A stretch of DNA of 64,000 nucleotides, taken from assembly GCA_964568735.1 (NCBI GenBank), contig CAZMRF010000013.1:1-64000 (forward strand), given 5' to 3'. How positions within the stretch are numbered: the stretch's first letter is position 1; each line of letters begins with the position of its first letter. Origin of the DNA: CAZMRF01 sp964568735. GTDB lineage: Bacteria; Acidobacteriota; Polarisedimenticolia; JACPZX01. Of the stretch, positions 1-7,978 are shown piece after piece. The position numbers were made by a program, and so were the translations under genes. The notes beneath the pieces were generated by a model, which saw nothing but the letters and a program-made list of their open reading frames with translations, did no database searches and had not been told where the DNA came from.

Positions 1-1
1 G

Positions 2-1303
2 CAGGGCGAGGTCGGGCGGTCGGGCGTCGCCATCGATGCGCTCGACGACATGGAGCGCCTGCTGGAGGGGCTGCCTCTCGATCGGGTCAGCACCTCGATG
101 ACGATCAACGCCACCGCGCCCATACTCCTCGCGCTCTACGTGGCGGTCGCCCGAAAGCGCGGCGTTCCGGAGAGCGCGCTGTCGGGCACGGTCCAGAACG
201 ACATCCTGAAGGAGTACGCCGCGCGCGGCACCTACATCTATCCTCCGGCCCCTTCCATGCGCCTCGTCATCGGCGTGCTCGCCTTCTGCAGCGAGAGGCT
301 CCCGCGCTGGAACGGGATCAGCATCAGCGGTTATCACATCCGCGAGGCCGGCTCCACGGCCGTTCAGGAGGTTGCCTTCACGCTCTCGAACGGGGTCGCC
401 TACATGGAGGCCGCGCGCGCCGCCGGCCTCGACGTCGAGACGATCGGCCGGCGCGTCTCGTTCTTCTTCAACGCCCACAACAACCTCTTCGAGGAGGTGG
501 CGAAGTTCCGCGCGGCGCGGAGGCTCTGGGCCACGATCATGCGCGACAGGTTCGGCTGCACCGATCCGCGCGCCATGATGCTGCGCTTCCATGCCCAGAC
601 GGCCGGCAGCACGCTGACCGCCCAGCAGCCCTGGAACAACGCGATCCGTGTCACGCTTCAGGCGCTCTCCGCCGTGCTCGGCGGCACGCAGTCGCTCCAC
701 ACGAACGCACTGGACGAGGCGCTGGCGCTGCCCACGGAAGAATCGGCCCGGATCGCCCTGCGCACGCAACAGATCATCGCCCACGAATCGGGAGCGGCCG
801 ACGTCGTCGATCCGCTCGGCGGCTCCTGGTACGTCGAGTCGCTGACGGCGAAGATCGAGGAGGAGGCGCGCAGTCTCATCGAGAAGGTCGATGCCCTGGG
901 CGGCGCCGTGAAGGCGATCGAGCGCGGCTTCGTCCAGAAGGAGATCCAGGAGTCGGCCTACAGGTATCAACAGGAAATCGAGGGCGGCGCGAGGGTCGTC
1001 GTGGGAGTGAACCGCTTCCGGGAGGAAGGGGAGCCCGGTATCCCATTACTCCGGATCGATCCGGCGCTCGAGCGGGAGCAGGTAGAGCGGCTGCGCGATT
1101 TCCGCCGCCGCAGGGACGAGGAGGCGGCGCGCGCGGGCGGCGAGGCTCCCCATGCCGCGGCCCTCGGCCGCCTCGAAGCCGCCGCGCGAGGAGAGGAGCC
1201 CCTGATTCCCTTCATCCTCGAATCGGTCGAGAGCCAGGCCACGCTCGGCGAGATCAGCGAAGCCATGCGCCGCGCCTTCGGCACGCACCAGCCGGGATTG
1301 TGA
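2..1303 (+). CDS. methylmalonyl-CoA mutase large subunit, 5' end outside window
   Basis: This is the substrate-binding (TIM-barrel) part of a coenzyme-B12-dependent acyl-CoA mutase, which interconverts methylmalonyl-CoA and succinyl-CoA in the cytoplasm. The reading frame is open from base 2, so the start lies upstream; 433 residues are visible. The run STSMTINATAPILLALY and the phrase TAGSTLTAQQPWNNAIRVT are typical of the family. The protein stops after about GTHQPGL with no DxHxxG cobalamin-binding motif, so this is the split type in which the B12 domain is a separate polypeptide. That subunit is not downstream here, since the next gene is an NRDE protein. A propionyl-CoA carboxylase-like cluster at 59-62.8 kb could supply its substrate. 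Exact acyl-CoA preference (methylmalonyl, isobutyryl or ethylmalonyl) is not settled by the visible part. Confidence 0.9.
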   Translation, partial: QGEVGRSGVAIDALDDMERLLEGLPLDRVSTSMTINATAPILLALYVAVARKRGVPESALSGTVQNDILKEYAARGTYIYPPAPSMRLVIGVLAFCSERLPRWNGISISGYHIREAGSTAVQEVAFTLSNGVAYMEAARAAGLDVETIGRRVSFFFNAHNNLFEEVAKFRAARRLWATIMRDRFGCTDPRAMMLRFHAQTAGSTLTAQQPWNNAIRVTLQALSAVLGGTQSLHTNALDEALALPTEESARIALRTQQIIAHESGAADVVDPLGGSWYVESLTAKIEEEARSLIEKVDALGGAVKAIERGFVQKEIQESAYRYQQEIEGGARVVVGVNRFREEGEPGIPLLRIDPALEREQVERLRDFRRRRDEEAARAGGEAPHAAALGRLEAAARGEEPLIPFILESVESQATLGEISEAMRRAFGTHQPGL

Positions 1304-1378
1304 GCGTCATGACCTCACTTGCCCATGGGGGGCCGGAGAGAGTCGTTCTGCGCTCCAACTTCGGATCTGCTCCGGGTC

Positions 1379-2155
1379 ATGTGCACGCTCGCCATCCTGC
1401 CTTCGGCTGACGGGTACCTCCTCGGCCACAACCGCGACGAATCTTTGCGGCGGGTTCGTGGCCTCGCGCCTTCACGCCGGCAGAGCCGCGGGAGAGCCTT
1501 CGTCGCTCCGCGCGACCCGGTGGGTGGAGGCTCGTGGATCTCCGCCTCGGAGACGGGGATCACCTTCGGCCTCCTCAACGCCGCGCACGCGGAGCCTGGA
1601 CGGCTGCCCTCGAGGCCGCCCAGCCGGGGAACGATCCTCGACGCGGTCGCCCACCTCGCAGATCCCTCGAATGTCGAGGAGGCGCTCAAGAAGGGCCCGC
1701 CCTTCGTTGCCGAGATGCGCGGGTTTCATCTGGTGATGGTCCTGCCCGGAGCGGGAGCACGGAGCGCCGCCGCCGTCCGCTTCAGGTGGGATGGCCGCTC
1801 GCTGCAGCGTGATGAGCACGGCGCCCCCGCCCTCTTCGTCTCATCGGGATTCGACCAGGCGAGCGCCGAGTCGGCTCGCGGTGCCACCTGGCGTGCCTTC
1901 CTCGAACGAACCCGCGAGCCCGGCGCGACGGATCTCGAGGCGCTCCTCGCGACGCACGAGCCGCGGCGCGGCGTTCTCTCGATCTGCATGCACGGCAAGC
2001 AGGCCCGGACCGTCAGCCGCACGATCGTGACCGTCGCCCGCGGCACCGTGACGATGACCTACCTCGACGGCGCGCCGTGCGAGGCCGCCGGCCGTGATCT
2101 TCAGCGCATGGAAATCCCCCGGAGTCGGGTTATCGAGGAGCCCGAAGACAGGTGA
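1379..2155 (+). CDS. NRDE / TANGO2-like family protein
   Basis: A 258-residue cytoplasmic protein of the NRDE family, named for the NRDE motif seen here as GHNRDES near residue 20. I chose the ATG at 1379 rather than the in-frame codon at 1319 because family members begin with Met-Cys, and this start gives MCTLAIL. Family proteins share an N-terminal cysteine and a fold related to Ntn hydrolases; eukaryotic TANGO2 has been linked to heme and lipid metabolism, but the bacterial role is not firmly known. Visible features are the conserved FVAPRDPVGGGSWI segment and FGLLNA. It sits 75 bases after the mutase on the same strand and may be co-transcribed with it, though nothing links them functionally. 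Family call is firm, function open. Confidence 0.85.
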   Translation: MCTLAILPSADGYLLGHNRDESLRRVRGLAPSRRQSRGRAFVAPRDPVGGGSWISASETGITFGLLNAAHAEPGRLPSRPPSRGTILDAVAHLADPSNVEEALKKGPPFVAEMRGFHLVMVLPGAGARSAAAVRFRWDGRSLQRDEHGAPALFVSSGFDQASAESARGATWRAFLERTREPGATDLEALLATHEPRRGVLSICMHGKQARTVSRTIVTVARGTVTMTYLDGAPCEAAGRDLQRMEIPRSRVIEEPEDR

Positions 2156-2581
2156 ACGACCTCCACATAGGAGATCCGGAGTCTAGGAGCCTGTCCGCGT
2201 CACGGCTCGGGTCGCGTCGCGAGCGCCGCGCCGCCGGATGCGAGGAGACGCGACGAAGTCGACCTTCCTGGTCGTCGAGGAGCGGCGAAGGATCCGGCCG
2301 CAAGCTCCTCGGATCAGCCTTCGGGGCTCAGGAATCGGCGTCCCGCAGATTCGTCGATGCCCCGCAGCTCATGCCAATACGGCGCAGGGCGTGTCAGAAT
2401 GCAGACCTGTGTGCGGAGGGCAGTCCGCCGCCAGCCACAATGCCCGGAGCCGGCCTACGGGACACCTCCTCGCAGCGTATTCTGGTCTGAAGTTCTGGCC
2501 ATTTACTGTAGACATCACCGTGACCGGCTAGGGCTGAAGTCCCCAAGGGCTATGATTCGCAGTCATCGTGGAGGTGAAATC
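2156..2581. other. intergenic stretch, one repeat copy
   Basis: This 426-base gap between the NRDE gene and the toxin-antitoxin pair has no convincing gene. It contains one copy of the dispersed repeat (2184-2199). A TATGAT hexamer at 2551-2556, about 25 bases before the antitoxin start, could be a -10 element, but I see no good -35 partner. Open frames through the gap lack a Shine-Dalgarno sequence and recognisable protein features. Confidence 0.5.
2184..2199 (+). repeat. dispersed intergenic repeat, copy 1
   Basis: The 16-mer TAGGAGCCTGTCCGCG occurs here and again, identically, at 6004-6019. The core GGAGCCTGTCC recurs at 7898-7908 and 61145-61155, with a variant at 31027-31041. All copies are outside genes. 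Confidence 0.6.
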
Positions 2582-2776
2582 GTGAAAGGTGTGCAGTTCG
2601 TGGTGAACGAGAGGGGTCAGAAGACCGGGGTCGTGATCGACCTCCGGGAGTATCGGGAGCTTTGGGAGGACTTCTACGACGCCGCCCTGGCCCGGACCCG
2701 TCGTAAGGAACCGCGCGAGTCGTTGGCAGCGGTGAAGCGCCGCCTACGTCGGAATGGCAAGCTCCGGGCCAGGTGA
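2582..2776 (+). CDS. Phd/YefM-like antitoxin
   Basis: A 64-residue protein with the look of a type II antitoxin: an N-terminal dimerisation/DNA-binding segment reading VQFVVNERGQKTGVVIDL followed by an acidic, then basic helical tail. I chose the GTG at 2582 because GGAGGTG lies 6 bases upstream; the longer open frame from 2357 runs through intergenic sequence. Its stop overlaps the start of the RelE-like gene by 4 bases (GTGA), the usual arrangement for translationally coupled antitoxin-toxin pairs. By family knowledge it would neutralise the downstream toxin and repress the operon. Phd/YefM is my best family guess; RelB-like is possible. Confidence 0.75.
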   Translation: MKGVQFVVNERGQKTGVVIDLREYRELWEDFYDAALARTRRKEPRESLAAVKRRLRRNGKLRAR

Positions 2777-3033
2777 GCCCATACGCGGTCATCTTCGCGA
2801 GGTCGGCACGGAGAGAGCTCGAGGCTCTCGATCGGCCGCTCATCACGCGCGTGTTCAAGCGGATCGAAGCGCTGTCAGGCAACCCGCGGCCTGCGGGCTG
2901 TCGGAAGTTGGTCGGGCAAGTCAACCTCTGGCGCATCCGGGTAGGTGACTATCGAGTGATCTACGAGGTTGACGATGGAAAACGTGTGGTCGACGTGGTC
3001 GCTGTCTGTCACCGAAGTGATGCGTACCGATGA
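2773..3033 (+). CDS. RelE/ParE-superfamily toxin
   Basis: An 86-residue basic protein starting at GTG 2773, overlapping the antitoxin stop by 4 bases. The sequence fits the RelE/ParE fold: an N-terminal strand (SPYAVIFARSARRELEAL), two helices, then the strongly conserved LVGQVNLWRIRVGDYRVIYE segment and a final strand VVDVVAVCHR. In RelE members the arginines and the tyrosine of the RVGDYRVIY region contribute to ribosome-dependent mRNA cleavage; ParE members target gyrase instead. The C-terminal HRSDAYR is more like RelE mRNA interferases. Length and gene order match a complete, probably intact module. Confidence 0.85.
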   Translation: MSPYAVIFARSARRELEALDRPLITRVFKRIEALSGNPRPAGCRKLVGQVNLWRIRVGDYRVIYEVDDGKRVVDVVAVCHRSDAYR

Positions 3034-3573
3034 GCCGGTGTGTGTAACCACTGGGTGCATCCGCAGGCGGGCGGCGCGCTCCCATCGTGCCCGAGCCTTC
3101 CGCACGCCCGCCGCGACTGAACGTGGGCGTAAAATGACAAAGATCGGAGCAACCTGGGGAAAGGCGTTCCCCAGCAATCTTCCACACAGATGTGGCTCGC
3201 GATTCTCGCTCCGACAGAGAAGCGCCCCCCTGCTTTCCTCCCGCGTCAGGCTCCTCAGGTAGACCGCGCGGAACAACCTTCCGCGGACCTCCGAGCCTCC
3301 TCGAGCTTTGCGAAAAGCGCTCGAAAGTTAGCCTGTCGACTAACTTTAGGCGTGAGCCTCAGCCACAGTAAATCTCGCTGTGGGATAAGTATTTATTTTT
3401 CAGCTAGATAGGAGGTGGCGAGTGTGGCGGCGTGGGCTGTCCCCTCATGCAGCCCGACATAAGCCTTCTGAGCCCAGGTCATCCATGCACGTGTTGATCG
3501 GCGGAGAAGGCAGCCGGTATTCTCGGTCGCCCGCTCGCCGGTCCGTCCGGCGCGCGGCCCGGGAGGAGCCTCC
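3034..3573. other. intergenic region with two hairpins and an AT-rich segment
   Basis: A 540-base gap between the toxin and oppD. It holds a perfect 8-base hairpin at 3154-3174 (CTGGGGAA, 5-base loop, TTCCCCAG) that could end toxin transcription, though no T-run follows; an AT-rich palindrome at 3324-3347; and an unusually AT-rich stretch at about 3370-3410 that may contain the oppD promoter. A strong AGGAGG at 3410-3415 precedes a GTG at 3422 whose frame runs about 53 codons into oppD; I do not call it as a gene because the product resembles nothing. Confidence 0.5.
3324..3347. promoter_or_regulatory. operator-like palindrome upstream of oppDF
   Basis: The arms AAAGTTAG (3324-3331) and CTAACTTT (3340-3347) are perfect reverse complements separated by 8 bases. 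The low GC of the arms stands out against the neighbouring sequence. The layout fits a dimeric repressor site, but the binding protein is unknown. It lies about 230 bases before oppD. Confidence 0.4.
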
Positions 3574-4746
3574 TTGCCCCAGTTGAAGCCGGCCCGTCTG
3601 CCCGAGCCCGGCGCCATGGAGGGGGTGCCCGTCTACGATCACCTCCTCGAGGTGCGCTCGCTGCGCACCTTCTTCTTCACCTCCACCGGAGTCGTCAAGG
3701 CGGTCAATGACGTCTCCTTCGATCTGGACGAGGGGAGGATCCTCGGGCTGGTCGGCGAGTCGGGCTGCGGCAAGACGATGACCGCGATGAGCCTCCTGCG
3801 CCTCGTGCCGCCGCCCGGGCGCCTCGTCGGGGGGACCATCCGCCTGAAGGGGCGGGACATCCTCGGCCTGACCGAGAAGGAGATCCGGAAGATCCGGGGC
3901 GGGCAGATCTCCCTCATCTTCCAGGAGCCCGGCGCGGCCCTGAACCCGGTCCTCACGGTCGGCTTCCAGATCGCCGAGACCGCGAAGGTCCACCGCGGGC
4001 TCTCGCGAAGGGAGGCGATGGCCGAGGCGGTCCGCCTGCTCGAGGAGGTGAAGATCCCCGACGCGGCGCGCCGCGCGCGCGAGTATCCGCACCAGCTCTC
4101 CGGCGGCATGAAGCAGCGCGCGATGATCGCGATGGCGCTCGTCACGCGCCCTTCGATCCTGATCGCCGACGAGCCGACCACCGCCCTCGACGTCACGATC
4201 CAGGCGCAGATCCTGGCCCTTCTCGCCGAGCTGCGCGACAGGCACGGACTCTCGATTCTGCTCATCACGCACGACCTGGGGGTGGTCGCCGAGATCGCGG
4301 ATCGGGCGGCGGTCATGTACGCGGGGAAGATCGTCGAGGAGGCCGCGGTGACCGACCTGTTCAAGGAGCCCCGCCATCCCTACACGCGCGGGCTCATGGC
4401 ATCGATCCCCCGGCCGGATGGTGGGGGCAGGCGCCGCCGGCTCGCCACGATCGAAGGGGCCGTCCCCGATCTCGCGCATCTTCCGCCGGGATGCGCCTTC
4501 GCTCCCCGCTGCCCAGACCGCTTCGATCCCTGCGACGGGCACGCTCCGCCGCTGCTTGCCTCCGTGGGGCCGCCCACGCGCGGGCCCGCCGCCGCGCGCC
4601 GCCGCGGCGAGGGCGCACCCGGCCAGCCCGGGGCGGACTCCTCGGATCGCGCCTACCGGAGGGTCGCCTGCTTCGAGCACGAGCCTCCGCCCGAGGCGAA
4701 GCCGTCCGTAGACGGCGCCGGCTGGGATGCCGAGCGGGGACGATGA
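3574..4746 (+). CDS. oppD: peptide/nickel-type ABC transporter ATPase, OppD/DppD-like
   Basis: One of two ATPases that power an oligopeptide/dipeptide-type ABC importer at the inner membrane. Visible motifs are Walker A GESGCGKT, the Q-loop in LIFQEPGAALNP, signature LSGGMKQR, Walker B ILIADEPT and the H-loop in LLITHDL. The C-terminal oligopeptide-transporter extension has the cysteine cluster PPGCAFAPRCPDRFDPC, which in relatives binds an Fe-S cluster. I chose the TTG at 3574 because GGGAGGAG lies 5 bases upstream; the ATG at 3616 has no such site. The stop overlaps the start of oppF by 4 bases. No permease or substrate-binding gene is adjacent, so partners must be elsewhere. Confidence 0.88.
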   Translation: MPQLKPARLPEPGAMEGVPVYDHLLEVRSLRTFFFTSTGVVKAVNDVSFDLDEGRILGLVGESGCGKTMTAMSLLRLVPPPGRLVGGTIRLKGRDILGLTEKEIRKIRGGQISLIFQEPGAALNPVLTVGFQIAETAKVHRGLSRREAMAEAVRLLEEVKIPDAARRAREYPHQLSGGMKQRAMIAMALVTRPSILIADEPTTALDVTIQAQILALLAELRDRHGLSILLITHDLGVVAEIADRAAVMYAGKIVEEAAVTDLFKEPRHPYTRGLMASIPRPDGGGRRRRLATIEGAVPDLAHLPPGCAFAPRCPDRFDPCDGHAPPLLASVGPPTRGPAAARRRGEGAPGQPGADSSDRAYRRVACFEHEPPPEAKPSVDGAGWDAERGR

Positions 4747-5807
4747 AAAGCGAGGCTGCCGTCCCGGCTCCGCGCGAGGGCGAGGCGCTGCTCAGCGTGA
4801 GGGGGCTCGTCAAGCACTACACGTCGGGCGGCGGAATCCTCGGAGGAGGACGCCGCAATGTCCGCGCTGTGGACGGCGTGGACCTGGATGTCCGCGAGGG
4901 CGAGACGCTGGCGCTTGTCGGCGAGTCCGGGAGCGGGAAGACGACGACGGCCCGCTGCATCCTGCGGCTCGTGGAGCCCACGTCGGGCTCGATCCGCTTC
5001 CAGGGGTGCGACTTCCTCTCCCTGAAGGGCCGGGAGCTGCGCCGGATGCGGCGCCACATTCAGATCATCTTCCAGGACCCCTTCTCTTCCCTCAATCCCA
5101 GGATGAGCATAGGAAGCACGCTGGCCGAGCCCTTCGCGATCCACCGGATCGCGAGCCGATCCGAGAGAAAAGAGAAGGTCGCCGAGCTGCTGACCATGGT
5201 CGGGCTCGATCCGGCCACGGCCTCGAAGTACCCCCACGAGCTCTCGGGGGGACAGCGCCAGCGCGTCGGCTTCGCTCGCGCCATCGCCCTGAGGCCCCGG
5301 CTCGTGGTCTGCGACGAGCCGGTCTCCTCGCTCGACGTCTCGATCCAGGCCCAGATGGTGAATCTCCTCCGCGAGCTCCAGGAGAGATTCGGCCTCGCCT
5401 ACCTCTTCATCGCTCATGACTTGAGGCTCGTCGAGCAGCTGGCCGACAGGGTGGCGGTGATGTACCTCGGCCGGATCGTCGAGTGCGCCCCGGCAGCCCG
5501 CCTCTTTTCCTCCCCGAGGCATCCCTACACCAGGTCCCTCCTGGAGTCGATCCCGGTGCTGGATCCGGAAGAGCGGAGGGCCCGGACTCTGCTGGGGGGC
5601 GATCCTCCCAGCCCCGCCGAGCCTCCTCCCGGCTGCCATTTCCATCCCCGATGCCCGGTTGCGGTGGAGGTCTGCCGCAAGGAGGATCCCGCACTTCTCC
5701 CGGTGAGCGGGACGGCAACAGGCATCCCCTCGCACCTGACCGCCTGCCTGCTCGAGCAGGAAGGGGGTACGCCAGTACCGGGCGGACGCCAGGAATCGTC
5801 AGGGTGA
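4743..5807 (+). CDS. oppF: peptide/nickel-type ABC transporter ATPase, OppF/DppF-like
   Basis: The partner ATPase of the preceding gene (354 residues). Motifs: Walker A GESGSGKT, Q-loop IIFQDPFSSLNPRM, signature LSGGQRQR, Walker B LVVCDEPVSSLD, H-loop FIAHDL, and the C-terminal PPGCHFHPRCPVAVEVC cysteine cluster of the oligopeptide family. The ATG at 4743 overlaps the oppD stop in ATGA, so the two are probably translationally coupled and form a heterodimer. The insert GGGILGGGRRNVRAVDG before Walker A is typical of OppF. Substrate class (peptide, nickel or sugar) cannot be told from ATPases alone. Confidence 0.88.
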   Translation: MKSEAAVPAPREGEALLSVRGLVKHYTSGGGILGGGRRNVRAVDGVDLDVREGETLALVGESGSGKTTTARCILRLVEPTSGSIRFQGCDFLSLKGRELRRMRRHIQIIFQDPFSSLNPRMSIGSTLAEPFAIHRIASRSERKEKVAELLTMVGLDPATASKYPHELSGGQRQRVGFARAIALRPRLVVCDEPVSSLDVSIQAQMVNLLRELQERFGLAYLFIAHDLRLVEQLADRVAVMYLGRIVECAPAARLFSSPRHPYTRSLLESIPVLDPEERRARTLLGGDPPSPAEPPPGCHFHPRCPVAVEVCRKEDPALLPVSGTATGIPSHLTACLLEQEGGTPVPGGRQESSG

Positions 5808-6160
5808 CGGCCCGGGTCGAGCCTTCGAAAGGCGCGCCCCGCCCCGATCCTTCGCGGACATGCGCCACCCCCGGCCCTCCGGCCCGCATGTCACAGCATC
5901 CGAGACCCCAAGGAGCTCCACGGCATCCAATCTCTCCGGGGCCGCGCCCGCAGGACGGATCGCTCCGGCCGGGATGAAACCCCCGGCCGCTCCGGCCCGT
6001 TCTTAGGAGCCTGTCCGCGGAAGGTCCCGGAACGAGCCCCGAGGGGGGCGGAGTCCTGACGCTTGAAACTCGGGGGGCGTTCGGTGAAACTCACGCGTCC
6101 CTCAACCCGTATCTGTGCCCGATTCCTGAAGCCGCTGTCAAAGTGGTGCCGAGGAGTGTG
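5808..6160. other. intergenic region before efflux operon
   Basis: A 353-base gap. It has a GC-rich hairpin at 5966-5989 (CGGCCGGG, 8-base loop, CCCGGCCG), followed by only a short T-containing stretch, so at best a weak terminator for oppDF. A second copy of the 16-base dispersed repeat lies at 6004-6019. No promoter is convincing. Confidence 0.5.
6004..6019 (+). repeat. dispersed intergenic repeat, copy 2
   Basis: Identical over TAGGAGCCTGTCCGCG to the copy at 2184-2199. It lies just after the hairpin at 5966-5989. Confidence 0.6.
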
Positions 6161-7873
6161 ATGACACGTCTCCGATCCGTCTCGCTCGCTGCAGCTCTCG
6201 TCATTCTCTGCGCCTTCGACGCCACGCCCCCCACGGCGCAGATGGGAGGCGATCCCGAGCCCCTCAAGGTCTCGCTGAGGGAATGCGTCACCGCCGCCTT
6301 CGCGAACAACAAGGACATCAAGGTCGCCGCCTTCTCGCCCGCCCTGAGGAGCCAGGACATCACGCTCCAGGAAGCCAGGTTCGATCCGAATTTCACCTCG
6401 ACGGCCTTCTACCTCGACGCGCAGAGCCCCTCGCCTTCCAGCCTGGCGATCACGGATCCGAACGGAAGGAACCTCTTCGACACGAACCCTCTGACGAACC
6501 CGAACGCGCGCGCGCTCACGCGCGGCATCGTCATTCCTCGTGAGTTCACCCGCTACCAGGTCGAGTCCATCTACACGGATCCCCTCCGGTTCGGCAGCTC
6601 GTGGAGCGCCGATCTGATACTCCGGCGCGACACCTCGTCGGCCATCAACGTCGGCGGGCAGACCTTCCTCCCCGCCTTCCCCGAGACCTACTACGCGAAC
6701 CTGACGCTCTCCTGGAACCAGCCCCTCCTGAAAGGGTTCGGAAGCGACGTGAACGAAACGCAGATCACGCTGGCTACCAAGGACGAGCAGATCGGGATGC
6801 AGGATTTCCGGAAGAGCGTGGAGGACGTCCTGCTCGAGGTGGAGTCGGCCTACTGGACGCTCGTCTTCGAGAGGCAGGACCTGGAGGTCCGTCAGGAGGC
6901 GCTTCGCCTGGCGCAGGAGCTTCTCAGGCTCAACAAGATCCGCGTGGAGGTGGGGACGCTTCCTCCGATCGATATCACGCAGGCCGAGGCCGGCGTGGCG
7001 AGCCGGGAAGAGGCCGTGATCATCGCGCAGGCCAACATCGAGAACGCCGAGGACCGGCTTCGCCGCGTCATGGGGCTCAACCCACAAGCCCCGGACTGGA
7101 GGCGCACGATCGTGCCCGAGGAGGATCTCTCGCTCGTCGAGCGTGACGTCCAGCTCGACTCCGAGATCCGGAAGGCCGTCGAGAATCGAACCGACCTCGC
7201 ATCCGCCCGGCTCCAGGTCGAGAAGAGCGACGCGAGCCTGAGCCAGCAACGCGACCAGCTCAAGTACAGGCTCGACTTCAGGGCGGACTACACGCTCGAG
7301 GGGCTCGCGGGCGACGACAATTCCCTGCCGTCCCGGGGAGTCCTCATCGACCCCAACTTCGGGCCCCAGACCTTCCCCGTGGATCCGGCGCTCAATGAGA
7401 ACCTGTTCGATGCCCTGGACGTGATCCCCAAAACGGACTTCCCGACCTACCAGGCGACGCTCACGCTGGGGATTCCGATCGGCAACAAGACCGCCGAGGT
7501 CAACTACGTCAAGGCGCGGCTCGACAAGGAGCAGAGGGCCGTCGAGTACGAGGCCATGGAGCAGGCCGCGATCGTCTCGGTGGCCGAGGCCGTCCGCCGG
7601 GTGCAGACGGACCGGAAGCGGATCGACGCCGCGGAGAAGAACCGGGTGCTTCAAGAAAAAACGGTCGAAGCCGAGCAGAAGAAGTTCGAGAACGGGCTCT
7701 CGACCTCCTTTGAAGTCCTACAACTCCAACGGGATCTTTCGGAAGCCCGCTCGTCGGAGAACGCGGCGAGGCGCGACTACCGGACCTCGCTGGCGAACCT
7801 CGACGCCGTCACGGGAGTGCTGGAGAAGAGCCTCGGCGTACGACTCGACGAATACCCGCACCGGCCGGAGTAG
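6161..7873 (+). CDS. TolC-family outer membrane efflux protein
   Basis: A 570-residue outer membrane channel component of a tripartite exporter. The ATG at 6161 (GAGGAG just upstream) gives a clear signal peptide (MTRLRSVSLAAALVILCAF) and cleavage near TAQ. Long amphipathic helical segments rich in Glu, Arg and Ala (for example around residues 220-330 and 465-555) come in two similar halves, as in TolC, separated by strand-forming segments such as ETYYANLTLSWNQPLLKGF. It heads an operon-like set with a Yip1 protein, a MacA-like adaptor and MacB-like ATPase and permease genes, so it probably forms the outer membrane exit of that pump. It is longer than the roughly 450 residues of many TolC relatives, mainly through an N-terminal insert. 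Confidence 0.88.
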   Translation: MTRLRSVSLAAALVILCAFDATPPTAQMGGDPEPLKVSLRECVTAAFANNKDIKVAAFSPALRSQDITLQEARFDPNFTSTAFYLDAQSPSPSSLAITDPNGRNLFDTNPLTNPNARALTRGIVIPREFTRYQVESIYTDPLRFGSSWSADLILRRDTSSAINVGGQTFLPAFPETYYANLTLSWNQPLLKGFGSDVNETQITLATKDEQIGMQDFRKSVEDVLLEVESAYWTLVFERQDLEVRQEALRLAQELLRLNKIRVEVGTLPPIDITQAEAGVASREEAVIIAQANIENAEDRLRRVMGLNPQAPDWRRTIVPEEDLSLVERDVQLDSEIRKAVENRTDLASARLQVEKSDASLSQQRDQLKYRLDFRADYTLEGLAGDDNSLPSRGVLIDPNFGPQTFPVDPALNENLFDALDVIPKTDFPTYQATLTLGIPIGNKTAEVNYVKARLDKEQRAVEYEAMEQAAIVSVAEAVRRVQTDRKRIDAAEKNRVLQEKTVEAEQKKFENGLSTSFEVLQLQRDLSEARSSENAARRDYRTSLANLDAVTGVLEKSLGVRLDEYPHRPE

Positions 7874-7882
7874 CTCCGGCCG
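7862..7882 (+). terminator. hairpin enclosing the tolC-like stop codon
   Basis: CGGCCGGAG (7862-7870) and CTCCGGCCG (7874-7882) are perfect complements with the stop codon TAG as the 3-base loop. A very stable hairpin, but without a following T-run, so it may act on RNA stability or attenuation rather than as a classical terminator. Confidence 0.4.
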
Positions 7883-7897
7883 CCTGTCTCCGGGGCT

Positions 7898-7930
7898 GGA
7901 GCCTGTCCGAGCCGCGACGGGGACAGGCTC
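7898..7930. repeat. dispersed repeat copy arranged as an inverted repeat
   Basis: GAGCCTGTCC (7899-7908) pairs perfectly with GGACAGGCTC (7921-7930) across a 12-base loop. The left arm with the preceding G (7898) is the core of the dispersed repeat, so here the element is present in both orientations, suggesting that the single copies elsewhere are half-sites or decayed palindromes. Confidence 0.55.
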
Positions 7931-7978
7931 GCAGGTGATATCGTAGGGGCCCGTTCTCACCTTCCCCGGAGCGTGATC

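Noticed and set aside
3422..3585. Frame starting at GTG 3422 behind a strong AGGAGG
   Set aside because: The ribosome-binding site is good, but the roughly 53-residue product (basic, Ser/Arg-rich) resembles nothing and it runs into oppD in another frame; could be a leader peptide, but not supportable.
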